A DNA stretch of 64,000 nt, taken from Sneathiella sp. GTDB lineage: Bacteria; Pseudomonadota; Alphaproteobacteria; Sneathiellales; Sneathiellaceae. The DNA lies in NCBI GenBank assembly GCA_017643685.1, contig JAEPMY010000003.1, forward strand, positions 1-64,000, given 5' to 3'. Positions 54,814 through 64,000 of this stretch are shown here, piece by piece (the first letter of the stretch is position 1; each line of letters opens with the position of its first letter). The notes below the pieces were generated by a model. It was not told the origin of the DNA, did no database searches, and saw only the letters and a list, made by a program, of their open reading frames with translations. Position numbers and translations under genes: made by a program.

Positions 54814-55863
54814 TCAGCCTTCTTTGGCCTTGGCGCGCTTTTCAAAGCGTGCCGGGTCAAGGGTCTTAATCACCTGTTTGGGAAGTGCCCGCGGGCGATC
54901 AAGGATCATTGAGGCCAGAAGGTGAGCCCCGGCGAGCGTGCTTAAAATCCCGTAAGACCCATGGGCAGCAGAAACATAAACATTATCTTTTCCGGGAGCC
55001 TTTCCAATCACCGGGAAGCGATCACGAGAAGTTGCCCGAACCGATGCGCGCTGCCCAATGACGTTGGTACATTCTTTTAGCGCCGGGATCGCCATGCCAA
55101 GGCGCTGGGTATTTTCTAAATCATCCATTTCATCAATTTCGGCATTGTCGGAATTGGGAAGAAATGTTGCGCCAAGCGTATGAATCCCCTCCACTGCGGG
55201 CAGAATATAGCCGTGATAGCAAAGGCTGCATTGCAAATTTGATGAGGTGGTGGAGGCTTCCAATTGGCTGATTTGACCGCGAACGGGGATAATGGGCAGT
55301 TCAGGTGCAAATTTTTGAACTGCGGGACCACATGCTAAAATTTTAATATCGGCATCGATATCATCTAGGTCCTCAATAGGGGTATTCAGGTGATATTCCG
55401 TACCGTCCACATATCGCGCGCAGAGTTTCTGCGGGGCGATGCTCCCCCCTGTTGGCAGGTATAGAGCGTCATGATCTAACGGAATGCCAGCGATATCTGA
55501 GGCCTCACCTTTGGTAACGAGACGCATATGATCTGAAGGCCAGCTCCAGTTTGGGACAGTTTGCCTGAGGCGTCGGTCTTTTCTTTCATCATCCAACAGA
55601 TGCAAGATACCCGTGAGGCTGAGATCAATATCGTCAAACTTTGGGAATAGACGCAAGGCCATTACGAAAGCAGAGGCATAAAGATGGCTTTCTGGCCCAC
55701 GAAGAACAGAAAGGCGCGGATTGTAAAGCCCTGCAAAGTTTCCTGAGGCGCCGCCTGCAAGCGTCGGCCCGGCCTCATATAGAACTGATTTTAAGCCCAA
55801 TTGCCGAAATATATAAGCGAGGGAGCATCCGGCAAGGCCACCTCCGATGATGGTAATTTTCAT
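54814..55863 (-). CDS. FAD-dependent oxidoreductase, MnmC C-terminal-domain homolog (MnmC1-type)
   Basis: ITIIGGGLAGCSLAYIFRQLGLKSVLYEAGPTLAGGASGNFAGLYNPRLS; PIIPVRGQIS; ASVRATSRDRFPVIG; AHGSYGILSTLAGAHLLASMI. Confidence 0.85.
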   Translation of the reverse strand: MKITIIGGGLAGCSLAYIFRQLGLKSVLYEAGPTLAGGASGNFAGLYNPRLSVLRGPESHLYASAFVMALRLFPKFDDIDLSLTGILHLLDDERKDRRLRQTVPNWSWPSDHMRLVTKGEASDIAGIPLDHDALYLPTGGSIAPQKLCARYVDGTEYHLNTPIEDLDDIDADIKILACGPAVQKFAPELPIIPVRGQISQLEASTTSSNLQCSLCYHGYILPAVEGIHTLGATFLPNSDNAEIDEMDDLENTQRLGMAIPALKECTNVIGQRASVRATSRDRFPVIGKAPGKDNVYVSAAHGSYGILSTLAGAHLLASMILDRPRALPKQVIKTLDPARFEKRAKAKEG

Positions 55864-56549
55864 GTGTTTTCGCTCGGCAACATCCCGACCGTCATGTCCC
55901 GCTTTCTGCCAAAACCACGTACTTTTTCAACGTCAAAACCAGCAGCGGAAAGCCCGCGTCTTACAAGCCCTGCGGCGGTGAATGTTGAAAAGCGGGTGCC
56001 CGGATGGCTAAGCCGTGCCATATTTTCGAATAAGATCTCACTCCACATGCCGGGGTTTGTGGCGGGTTTAAATCCATCCAGAAACCAGGCATCTACAGCG
56101 GCGTCCAAATCTGGAATAGCGTCGTTCACATCGTCAAATATCAGAGTGAGAGTGATTTTCTCGTTCAGGATGATGTTATGAAATCCGGGAATGAGGGGCG
56201 GGTAATTGCCGAGTAAAACCTGTAAGCGGTCCCCAAACTCGCCCTTCCAGTGAGCGAGATATTTCTCGATTTCAGAGACTTTAAGTGGGTATTTTTCAAA
56301 AGAGATGAAGTCTAGCCTTTGCTGCTGGGATGTGGTTTCTTCGAATAATTTCCAGGCTGATAAAAAATTCAGCCCGGTTCCAAAACCGGTTTCGCAGATG
56401 ACAAACTGATCCTTGCCCCGCCATCCATCGGGCAGATTGTTTCTCTCTAGAAAGACAAAACGGCTTTCCGCAAGTCCATCCTCAACAGAAAAATAGACAT
56501 CATCAAACTGTTTTGATTTTGGCGGTCCCATCGCCCCCACATCTGACAT
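55860..56549 (-). CDS. mnmD: tRNA mnm5U34 methyltransferase, MnmC N-terminal-domain homolog (MnmD)
   Basis: FDDVYFSVEDGLAESRFVFLERNNLPDGW...FVICETGFGTGLNFLSAWKLF...AWFLDGFKPATNPGMWSEILFENMARLSHPGTRFSTFTAAGLVRRGLSAAGFDVEKVRGFGRKRDM. Confidence 0.92.
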   Translation of the reverse strand: MSDVGAMGPPKSKQFDDVYFSVEDGLAESRFVFLERNNLPDGWRGKDQFVICETGFGTGLNFLSAWKLFEETTSQQQRLDFISFEKYPLKVSEIEKYLAHWKGEFGDRLQVLLGNYPPLIPGFHNIILNEKITLTLIFDDVNDAIPDLDAAVDAWFLDGFKPATNPGMWSEILFENMARLSHPGTRFSTFTAAGLVRRGLSAAGFDVEKVRGFGRKRDMTVGMLPSENT

Positions 56550-56648
56550 GATCCAACCGACTTTCTTGCAATCTGATCTTGTATAGTGGGGCTATTCATA
56601 AGCTGAAAATGGGCCTTTGTCATCCTGAGGCAACAGATTCCCGCCGTG

Positions 56649-57422
56649 CTATGAACCTAACAGTTCAAATATGGAACCAGCACCCTCTATTTTTGGTTTT
56701 AAGCGAAGGTGCTGCAGCGTACTCCAAATCATTGCCTGATTAGAGGTGATGACCGGCTTACCGATCTTATCTTCAATTCGGCCCACGCATTCTGCCCCGC
56801 GAAGGGCTGTGCAGGAGATAAACAGCGCGTCAGCAGTCGGATCCATCGCAGCTATGGCTGTCTCAATGATGCTGGCGTGGGAGAGCCGGGCCATATCACG
56901 GTCATCCTGCATGCCGAGGCAGGTTGATGAGATGATATCCAGTCCATTGGCGATGAAATAGCTGACCAGTTCATCCGTCACCTCGGCTGTATAGGGTGTC
57001 ATTATACTGATCCGCTTTGCATTTAAAGCGTTAAAAGCCTTAATTGCTGCGGAGCTGGGGGTGATACATGTGGCGCCGGGTTTGGCGGCTTTGATATGCC
57101 CTTCGACGACATCATTACCCAGCACTACGGAGGCGGACGTGCAGGAATACACGATTGCATCCAGCTCTTCTCCGGGCAGGATTTTTGCCGTTGCCTCTGT
57201 TAAGCGGGGGCCGGTTTTCTTCAAATTCTCCCGTGAAGTGGGGTTTTCAAATGCGATCCTTGTGCAATAAACCCCAACCTCGTCGGGGCTTAGAAGGCGT
57301 GCAAAATCCCGCTCCGTCGTATGGTCGGTCGCAAGGAGAATAAGCCCAATGCGTTTGGGGGTGGGCCGCTTATCAAGATGCAACGGATAATGCGATAAAG
57401 TTGTTTGAACATTATCCGCCAT
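56649..57422 (-). CDS. Asp/Glu/hydantoin racemase superfamily (maleate isomerase-like)
   Basis: RIGLILLATDHTTERDFARLL; IVYSCTSASVVLG; FISCTALRGAECVGRIEDKIGKPVITSNQAMIWSTLQ. Confidence 0.83.
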   Translation of the reverse strand: MADNVQTTLSHYPLHLDKRPTPKRIGLILLATDHTTERDFARLLSPDEVGVYCTRIAFENPTSRENLKKTGPRLTEATAKILPGEELDAIVYSCTSASVVLGNDVVEGHIKAAKPGATCITPSSAAIKAFNALNAKRISIMTPYTAEVTDELVSYFIANGLDIISSTCLGMQDDRDMARLSHASIIETAIAAMDPTADALFISCTALRGAECVGRIEDKIGKPVITSNQAMIWSTLQHLRLKPKIEGAGSIFELLGS

Positions 57423-57429
57423 ATTTCAC

Positions 57430-57867
57430 CTATACGACAAGCACCGGCACTTTTGCCAAGCTGGTGACTTTATGAGACACACTGCCAAGCAGGACACTCT
57501 CTATGGAGCCAAGCCCTCGGCTACCGATCACAATGAGATCATTATCCCGCTCTTTTGCAAAGCTAACAATCGTTCTTGCAGTGGGGCCCCCTTTTACAAA
57601 AGCCCTGATTTTTTTACATCCCATTTCTTTTGCGATTGAGGCGCCGCCCTCCGCAATTGCTCGGGCATGATCGCGCATGATTTGATCGATATCGTCAGGC
57701 TCGTCCGCATGGGTTGCATACATCGAGCCCTCCAATATTGAATGGTGCCTGAAGAGAGTGAGTGAGATTAATTCAGCATCACACAGGATAGCCAGTTCGG
57801 CCGCTTTTCTAAGAGCGGCCTCTGATCCTTCTGATCCGTCAAAAGCGGCGAGAATGGATTTGAACAT
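57430..57867 (-). CDS. Universal stress protein (UspA family)
   Basis: ILAAFDGSEGSEAALRKAAELA; DLIVIGSRGLGSIESVLLGSVSHKVTSLAKVPVLVV. Confidence 0.93.
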   Translation of the reverse strand: MFKSILAAFDGSEGSEAALRKAAELAILCDAELISLTLFRHHSILEGSMYATHADEPDDIDQIMRDHARAIAEGGASIAKEMGCKKIRAFVKGGPTARTIVSFAKERDNDLIVIGSRGLGSIESVLLGSVSHKVTSLAKVPVLVV

Positions 57868-57881
57868 CGGTCAACCTCCTC

Positions 57882-59168
57882 TTATTTGGCGAATGCGATG
57901 TCACGTAGGAACAGCGCAACGTCTGGGAAAAAGATCATCAAAACAGATACAGCCAGAAGCATGATGACAAACGGGGGGGTTCCCCGGATCACGTCCAGAT
58001 AGGGTCGCTTGAAGACCGCGACTGCGGTGAAAATGTCGCATCCAAAGGGCGGCGTCGCCGAGCCGATCGCAGCCTGCAATGTAACCAATGTACCCACAAG
58101 GATCGGATCGAGACCTGTTTTTTCCACAACTGGTGCAAAAATTGGCACAAAAATCAGGATCACCACAATCGGATCCACGAACATACAGCCAATAAAGAAG
58201 GCGATGGCGATCGTAAATAGAACCCCGATTTGGCCCATCTGGTCGATCCCAAGAGCCCCGAGGAGCTGCTGCGGGATTTGTGCAAAAGAGAGCACCCAAG
58301 CAAATGCCGCACCCGCACCCACCAAAATAAAGACCACAGCGGTGACCATACCGGTAGAGAGAGCAACATTGTAAAGTTCAGTGATTTTCATGGTCCGGAA
58401 GATAATCACTTCCAAGAATACAGCATAAGCAACGCTGACCGCAGCCGCTTCAGTTGGGCTGAAAATACCGAAGAAAATACCGCCAATAATCAAAAGTGGA
58501 AAGCCGAGAGGCCAAAGCGCGCGTTTAACCGCGGTTGCTCGCTCTTTCCAGGAGGCGGGCGGTTCAGTTGGAACGTTGTTAATTTTAGCGTAGATCATGC
58601 TATAGGCAGAGAATAAGAACAGGATCAAAAGCCCTGGACCAAGACCCGCGATAAATAGCTCAGGAATAGAGGCTTTTGCCACCACACCATAAATGATCAT
58701 GCCAATGCTGGGAGGGATCAGGAAGGCAATGTCACTGGAGTTGACGATCAATGCCAGAACAAAAGAATCCTTATAACCGCCTTTCAGCATGCGAGGGCGC
58801 AGTGGGGTTCCCACGGCAACCACCGTCGCCTGAGTGGAGCCAGAGACGGCGCCAAAAAGCGCACAGGCAGAGGCCGTGCTAACGGCAAGACCGCCCCGAA
58901 CATGGCCGATAAATGCCATAACCATATCAATCAGACGTCCAGCGGATTGACCGCGGGTCATAATATCAGCGGCAAGAATAAACATCGGAACAGCAATCAA
59001 TGAGGATGGGCGTATTCCCCCCAGCATTTGCTGAATCATAAATTCTGTTTTGTCGATTGTACCGAAGAGTTCGACAACGCCAATAAAGGCGCCGGTGATA
59101 AGGGGTACCATCATCGGGAAACCGAGAAGCAACAGGATTACCATTGCGGAAAACATCACCAAAGCCAT
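57882..59168 (-). CDS. dctM: TRAP transporter large permease (DctM)
   Basis: 428 aa hydrophobic; MIQQMLGGIRPSSLIAVPMFILAADIMTRGQSAGRLIDMVMAFIGHVRGGLAVSTASACALFGAVSGSTQATVVAVG. Confidence 0.93.
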   Translation of the reverse strand: MALVMFSAMVILLLLGFPMMVPLITGAFIGVVELFGTIDKTEFMIQQMLGGIRPSSLIAVPMFILAADIMTRGQSAGRLIDMVMAFIGHVRGGLAVSTASACALFGAVSGSTQATVVAVGTPLRPRMLKGGYKDSFVLALIVNSSDIAFLIPPSIGMIIYGVVAKASIPELFIAGLGPGLLILFLFSAYSMIYAKINNVPTEPPASWKERATAVKRALWPLGFPLLIIGGIFFGIFSPTEAAAVSVAYAVFLEVIIFRTMKITELYNVALSTGMVTAVVFILVGAGAAFAWVLSFAQIPQQLLGALGIDQMGQIGVLFTIAIAFFIGCMFVDPIVVILIFVPIFAPVVEKTGLDPILVGTLVTLQAAIGSATPPFGCDIFTAVAVFKRPYLDVIRGTPPFVIMLLAVSVLMIFFPDVALFLRDIAFAK

Positions 59169-59170
59169 GA

Positions 59171-59743
59171 TTAAATCTCCACTTCCAGTTCCTGAGCATC
59201 TGCTTCGCGAAGGTTAGTCGATAGGTAGATTTCGCGGCGCTGCAGATTTCGAACGAAGGTCAAGGCATATTGAATGCCGGTGACAAACAGGCCAATTGGG
59301 ACCCATAGATAACTTATGTAAACAGGGAGGCCGAGGGCAGGATAAACACGCCCCTTGGCGTAAAGGCTCATAATATACTGGACGGAGTACCAAGCCAGCA
59401 CCAACAGCAATAGTGCTGTGACAGCGGTGATGATGATCATCAGTATTTTACGGGTCTGGGTTGGCAAGGCGTCGGAGATTGCAGACATCCGAATATGCCG
59501 CGCGTGGCGAGCTGCATATCCAATTCCGGCGAAAGTTACCAGTAGAATGAAGATGCTGTTGAGCTCTTCAGCAAAGATAATGGAATGGTTGAAAATAAAT
59601 CGGCTAACAACATTGGCAATAGTGTTGATGGCCATAAGAATTACGCCCGTTGCCATGATGATCCGTTCCATGGCCGCAATACTTTTATCAATACCATCAA
59701 TGATGCGCGTCAGGCTTAGCCTGTTTTGTGACGATCCGCTCAT
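59171..59743 (-). CDS. dctQ: TRAP transporter small permease (DctQ)
   Basis: Four TM segments; EELNSIFILLVTFAGIGYAARHARHIRMSAI; adjacent to dctM. Confidence 0.88.
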   Translation of the reverse strand: MSGSSQNRLSLTRIIDGIDKSIAAMERIIMATGVILMAINTIANVVSRFIFNHSIIFAEELNSIFILLVTFAGIGYAARHARHIRMSAISDALPTQTRKILMIIITAVTALLLLVLAWYSVQYIMSLYAKGRVYPALGLPVYISYLWVPIGLFVTGIQYALTFVRNLQRREIYLSTNLREADAQELEVEI

Positions 59744-59794
59744 TAATCCCCCTCAAGCACGCCTTAACGGCATTTTGCCGGATTTTGACTCTTG

Positions 59795-59827
59795 AAAAAA
59801 TGCAGGCCCGGATGTGAAACCCGGACC
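59795..59827 (-). terminator. Intrinsic terminator-like hairpin downstream of dctP
   Basis: On minus strand GGTCCGG-GTTTCACAT-CCGGGCC-TGCA-TTTTTT. Confidence 0.65.
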
Positions 59828-59886
59828 CGCCGTTGTTACGTTCTTGCCGCCAATTATGTCTGGGCAGCAAAAATCTCTACGAAGAA

Positions 59887-60921
59887 TTACATCTTCTTCG
59901 CAGCTTCCATGTCTTTCTTCATCTGCTCAAGAATGGCTGCGCCACGCTCACCAGCACGTTCGATAAACGCTTTTTCAACGGCTTTGGCGCGTTCTTTAAA
60001 CACAGCACGCTCTTCTTCAGTCAGACGAACGATTTTATAATCTGGGTTGGTTTCTTTGATTTTTGCCAGACCCTTTTCGTCAAGCTCAACTGCAAGATCG
60101 AGAATGTAGTCGAGTGCCTGCTGAGACGCATCCTGAACGAGTTTCTTGTCTTCGTCGCTCAAACCATCGTAGAAGTCAGCATTTGCCATAACAGCTGTTG
60201 TGTACTGAGCATGACCAGTATAGGTCATCACTTTAGTCAGGTTATCGAGGCCATAAGCCTCAATCCAGATTGTTGGATTTTCCTGACCATCAACCATGTT
60301 GGTTTTCAGCGCACCGATCAGCTCGCCCCATGGCATTGCGATTGGTGACGCACCAAATGCTTTGTATGTTTCAAGCAGAAGCGGGGAAGTCATTGTCCGG
60401 ATTTTCATACCGGCCAGATCTTCAGGAGAGCGGAACTCTTCCATTGTGGTGACAACCTGTTGTCCCTCTGGGAAGACGGAAAGCAGCTCAAGGCCTTGCT
60501 CACGATAAATTTCGTGGAACATTTCATTCACTGCTACGCCTTCTTTAAAGAAGGTCCGTACTTCTTCAGGGTCTGTTGGCTGCACATATGGCACCAGAAA
60601 TGCTTCAGCTTCTGGGATCAGCGCGCCTGTAAATCCAGGGGACTGGTCAATAAACTGCAGCAAACCAGCCTGTGCTTGTTCCATGGCGTCTGCTGACTCG
60701 CCCAAAGATCCGACAGGATAGATTTGAACGGTGTGATCAGAATTGGCCTCAATTACCTCTTTGAATTTTGTTGCATACAAACCCTGAGGATCATTGAGCC
60801 CTTCTTCCATAGCGTAGCGCCAGTTGTCAGCTTGGGCGACAGAAACACCCAGCGCAATGGTACCTACCATGGCAAATGTACTAAAAGCGAATTTCGCTAG
60901 TCTTTTCATCATTTTCTCCAA
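59887..60921 (-). CDS. dctP: TRAP transporter substrate-binding protein (DctP)
   Basis: Signal peptide; WRYAMEEGLNDPQGLYATKFKEVIEANSDHTVQIYPVGSLGESADAMEQAQAGLLQF; AGMKIRTMTSPLLLETYKAFGASPIAMPWGELIGALKTNMVDGQENP. Confidence 0.93.
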   Translation of the reverse strand: MEKMMKRLAKFAFSTFAMVGTIALGVSVAQADNWRYAMEEGLNDPQGLYATKFKEVIEANSDHTVQIYPVGSLGESADAMEQAQAGLLQFIDQSPGFTGALIPEAEAFLVPYVQPTDPEEVRTFFKEGVAVNEMFHEIYREQGLELLSVFPEGQQVVTTMEEFRSPEDLAGMKIRTMTSPLLLETYKAFGASPIAMPWGELIGALKTNMVDGQENPTIWIEAYGLDNLTKVMTYTGHAQYTTAVMANADFYDGLSDEDKKLVQDASQQALDYILDLAVELDEKGLAKIKETNPDYKIVRLTEEERAVFKERAKAVEKAFIERAGERGAAILEQMKKDMEAAKKM

Positions 60922-61663
60922 AAGGTCTGATTTTATTAGTGTGCCTACTAGGCTAACCCCCCTCAGCTAAGTGGTTCAAGTCAAATAACCAGATTTTTTT
61001 TCTAAAAAACTAATAGTTTTCAGACCAAAGCGACGATATTGGAGATAAAATTAGTGAAAACATAATAAACAAATGGCATTCGTCAGTTGGAATTTGCGGA
61101 TAAGTCTTTCAAATATATCTATGATATAAATTAATATTCAAATTTTTCTTCTTCTTATTATTTGGGATATTATCATGACTATTTAATGATTAGGTATTTA
61201 TTGAAAATATGATGTCTTCAGGTGCAACTATATTTGAGAGGTTCGATCAGGGGGAGTTGAAGGTCTTCAAATTAGTGATTTTGAAAATATAATACGCTGT
61301 CTGGATATCTGATTATCTGTTGTGCGTGTTAGGTTGACCTCTACTATTCCCCAGTTTTACAGCAATTATAGAAGATTTTGGTACTGGCGGTAGAAGCTAA
61401 TAAAATAAGGCGCTGCCCATTTTCTATAGTCTCTTAAAATGCAATTTTTGTTCAAGATCAGAGAGAAGACAGGCGAGTTGGAGCGGGAAAATTTATAACC
61501 TTTAAAAGTATTCAAAACTTTCATTTTAAGACTGAGCGGTATTTACGAAATATTTACTTCTTAAACATTTCGCATCATATTTTTTTACTTAATAGATGTA
61601 TTGGGTTCAAAATTAGGGTTAGTTGGTTTGAAAACTTGCCGTGAGATCTTCTGATCTAGGAAG

Positions 61664-62641
61664 TTAAAATTTGACGTCTTGCCCCAAACCTTTTTGGATA
61701 GCTTTATCTAAAACATAGTGCGCTGTGGCCAAATCTTGTGCGGCGATCCCGAGAGAGCGGTAAAATGTAATTTGTGATTCATCAGCTCTACCAGCAAGAT
61801 CACCCGAATAAACAGCCCCAATTTCACCTTGTAGATAGTCTGTCGATATGATTCCGGCTGCAACCATATCGACAATTTCCCCAGCTTGTGCTTCCCAGGA
61901 AGGGAAATAATCTACCCAGATATCAGCTTTCAATACAGCAGCATCGTCAACTTCTCTCATCGTAGGGATGGATGAGCCAACTACATTCAAATGTGTTCCT
62001 GCCGTAATCCACTCCCCTTTTAGAATAGGGGTTGGGGAAGCAGTGACGGTGCAGATGATATCAACTTCTTTCACTGCAGCGGCAACATCGGTGCCCGAAG
62101 AGAACGCTATGTCTGGGTATTTCTGACTTGCATGCTCGCTAAATCGAGCTGCTTTTTCTGGTGATCGACCCGCAATTCGAACATTTTGAATAGGCCTTAC
62201 AGCGATCATTGCATCCAGATGATGTTCAGCTTGTTCTCCGGTGCCAATAATGGCAAGTGAAGTCGAATGTTGGTTTGAAAGAGCTCTAGTGGCGGCCCCG
62301 CTTGCGGCGGCTGTGCGAAGGGCTGTCAGCAACCCTGCATCCATCATGGCAATCGCACCGCCTGTCTTTCTCTCAAAAAGCACAATCGCCCCGCGATGAG
62401 AAGAGAGTCCTTTCTCAGGGTTTTGCGGAAAGAGGCTAACCAGTTTTACGCCAAAACAACCGGGCTCAGTAATTGCGCCGGGCATAATCCCCATCTTGTT
62501 ATGACCACCCACCGGTATCGCACTCCGAAGTGGGAGGGTTTCTGTTCCCTTTGCGACAGATATCATCGCAGTTTCGACTACATCAATGGCCTCTGCCATC
62601 GGGAGGAGCTGAGCGACGTCGTCATTACTGATAATCTTCAT
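61664..62641 (-). CDS. Ornithine cyclodeaminase / mu-crystallin family protein
   Basis: GVKLVSLFPQNPEKGLSSHRGAIVLFERKTGGAIAMMDAGLLTALRTAAASGAATRAL; LAIIGTGEQAEHHLDAM; VGSSIPTMREVDDAAV. Confidence 0.93.
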   Translation of the reverse strand: MKIISNDDVAQLLPMAEAIDVVETAMISVAKGTETLPLRSAIPVGGHNKMGIMPGAITEPGCFGVKLVSLFPQNPEKGLSSHRGAIVLFERKTGGAIAMMDAGLLTALRTAAASGAATRALSNQHSTSLAIIGTGEQAEHHLDAMIAVRPIQNVRIAGRSPEKAARFSEHASQKYPDIAFSSGTDVAAAVKEVDIICTVTASPTPILKGEWITAGTHLNVVGSSIPTMREVDDAAVLKADIWVDYFPSWEAQAGEIVDMVAAGIISTDYLQGEIGAVYSGDLAGRADESQITFYRSLGIAAQDLATAHYVLDKAIQKGLGQDVKF

Positions 62642-63507
62642 TTTTCCAGCAGGCTCCCCTCACCCCATTCCGGACCGGTAACCGGCAGGCCAAGTTCTCT
62701 CTCTAGAAGCGCGGTGTAATGATCAGGCCGCACCACATATGGGAAATGACCACCAGACAAGAAGCGATAGGCGGTATCAGGGGAGAGGCGAGATCTCACA
62801 GCATCGCGAATTTCTGCTGGAATCAGAGGATCATCACTGCTTTCAATTGTAACGACCTCTATTGTGTTGGGGGGCAAGTCCGGCGCAAATTTGAGCGCAG
62901 AGAGCCGCATTCTAAGCTCAGCTTCCAAAATGCGCCCGCCAGCTTCTTGCAATAGAAGGTCAACCAGATCGAGCTGGTCCGGGTGTGCTTCACCCCATGC
63001 TTTTAGTCCTGTCCCAAAACCATCACGGAGAGTTTCGATTGGCGTTTCTTGAAGGTCAAAGCAGTAAGGGGGGCGCTCTACAAGCCCTTGAACGCTGTGC
63101 AGTGTGTTGGCTGCGAAGAGTTTAATGATTTTCTGAGGGTTGAGGCTTGCAAAATATTGCGCGAGATACCCCCCGAGAGAGGACCCCAACAAAGACACAG
63201 ATGAAATATCTTTCAGCTTTAAAAGTGTTGAAAGATCTTCTGACCACTCCTCAATGCTTCCTGCAGATGGGTAACTGATGGCAATTATCCGCATTTTGTC
63301 TGAAAGAGCTTCGATCTGTTGCCAGAAAATATCACCGCGTCCAAGTGTGCCTGGTATCAACAGAAGTACGGGTCCTGTCCCCACATCGATGACACCCCAA
63401 TCGCGCCCATTTAAGTCAACTCGCGCTTCTGGATACGTCTTGGCAAACTGATCTCGGGCTTCAATTAATTTGTTACTCATGCGAACGGGTCCTCGACTTT
63501 TGGCCAA
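62638..63507 (-). CDS. Alpha/beta hydrolase
   Basis: VLLLIPGTLGRGDIFWQQIEAL; nucleophile elbow LLGSSLGGYLAQYFA; GGHFPYVVRPDHY. Confidence 0.88.
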   Translation of the reverse strand: MAKSRGPVRMSNKLIEARDQFAKTYPEARVDLNGRDWGVIDVGTGPVLLLIPGTLGRGDIFWQQIEALSDKMRIIAISYPSAGSIEEWSEDLSTLLKLKDISSVSLLGSSLGGYLAQYFASLNPQKIIKLFAANTLHSVQGLVERPPYCFDLQETPIETLRDGFGTGLKAWGEAHPDQLDLVDLLLQEAGGRILEAELRMRLSALKFAPDLPPNTIEVVTIESSDDPLIPAEIRDAVRSRLSPDTAYRFLSGGHFPYVVRPDHYTALLERELGLPVTGPEWGEGSLLEK

Positions 63508-64000
63508 TAGTTCGAACTTCTTTTGCTATACGGAATATTGGCGAAATCAGGTGTTATGGCCCCCGGTGTTGCAACGGGGATAACCCTTTTTGCAATCGGG
63601 TTAAAGCCAGCCTGATAATGATTAGATGATTTCACGCAGACAATTTTTCGGCTTTGAAGGTCAATCCCTAGCTTTTCGAAAGCTTCTGGGTGGAATGTTT
63701 GGGTGCGGCTGTCATTAATGACAATATCCACCCCATTTGCTTCCACCCAGACGGTTTCTCCCATTGGACAGGGAAGAGAACCAAAGAGTTGCGTTAAGCC
63801 GGTTGCGCATTTCTTAACGGTCACCGTCAAATCCAGAGGATCCCCCGACATTGGACCGCATTTTCCGCCAAGCCGAAGGGGAAGGGTCGCGCCTTCGCCT
63901 GCTTCACGGCAAATACGAACGGCAATTGGGTCCCAAAAAATGCCTGTCGCGACATTTGTAATGCCCCTCTCCAATATGGCGCGCAGCAGGAAGGTCGCAT
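63477..64000 (-). CDS. M81 family metallopeptidase (MlrC/microcystinase C-like), C-terminal part, truncated by window end
   Basis: Frame continues to the window edge (ATFLLRAILERGITNVATGIFWDPIAVRICREAGEGATLPLRLGGKCGPMSGDPLDL...KIVCVKSSNHYQAGFNPIAKRVIPVATPGAITPDFANIPYSKRSSNYWP). Confidence 0.82.
   Translation of the reverse strand, partial: ATFLLRAILERGITNVATGIFWDPIAVRICREAGEGATLPLRLGGKCGPMSGDPLDLTVTVKKCATGLTQLFGSLPCPMGETVWVEANGVDIVINDSRTQTFHPEAFEKLGIDLQSRKIVCVKSSNHYQAGFNPIAKRVIPVATPGAITPDFANIPYSKRSSNYWPKVEDPFA

Noticed and set aside
1-64000. Prophage, integrative element, transposase, tRNA or rRNA genes
   Set aside because: No integrase, transposase, phage structural gene, tRNA cloverleaf or rRNA segment was recognised by reading; a tRNAscan-SE or Infernal run would be needed to exclude small RNAs.

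Overview
The window looks like a chromosomal segment of an alphaproteobacterium (inferred from gene content and moderate GC), with ordinary housekeeping genes and several accessory loci. From left to right: (1) partial kdsD, rnd, a GntR regulator, an SDR, and a photolyase-related protein overlapping an unlisted 51-aa DUF2256-type protein; (2) OsmC, and a sensor kinase flanked by two output-less response regulators; (3) DMT and DAACS transporters with LysR regulators; (4) a polyamine-type catabolic operon: ABC transporter, class III aminotransferase, BKACE/DUF849, HDAC-like acetylpolyamine amidohydrolase, DauA-like FAD dehydrogenase; (5) a PhnD-PhnC-PhnE-PhnE-HAD operon behind a three-unit Pho-box-like array; (6) an unusual island (about 28.2-43.8 kb) with two AraC regulators, three exported tectonin-like beta-propeller proteins (two carrying four Cys-rich 'CW[ST]CP' modules), a lipoprotein with TPR, Tyr/Gly/Ser-rich linker and secretin domain, a DUF2946-like protein and an OprC/NosA-like TonB receptor; (7) acnB; (8) a cobalamin riboswitch with btuB/F/C/D; (9) ppc; (10) MnmC encoded as two overlapping genes; (11) a TRAP transporter locus with Asp/Glu racemase-like, UspA, OCD, alpha/beta hydrolase and M81/MlrC-like genes. 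The best candidate for an undescribed system is the tectonin/Cys-module/secretin island. I found no CRISPR array, tRNA/rRNA gene, prophage or transposase. Family calls come from reading motifs in the translations; no database search was run.
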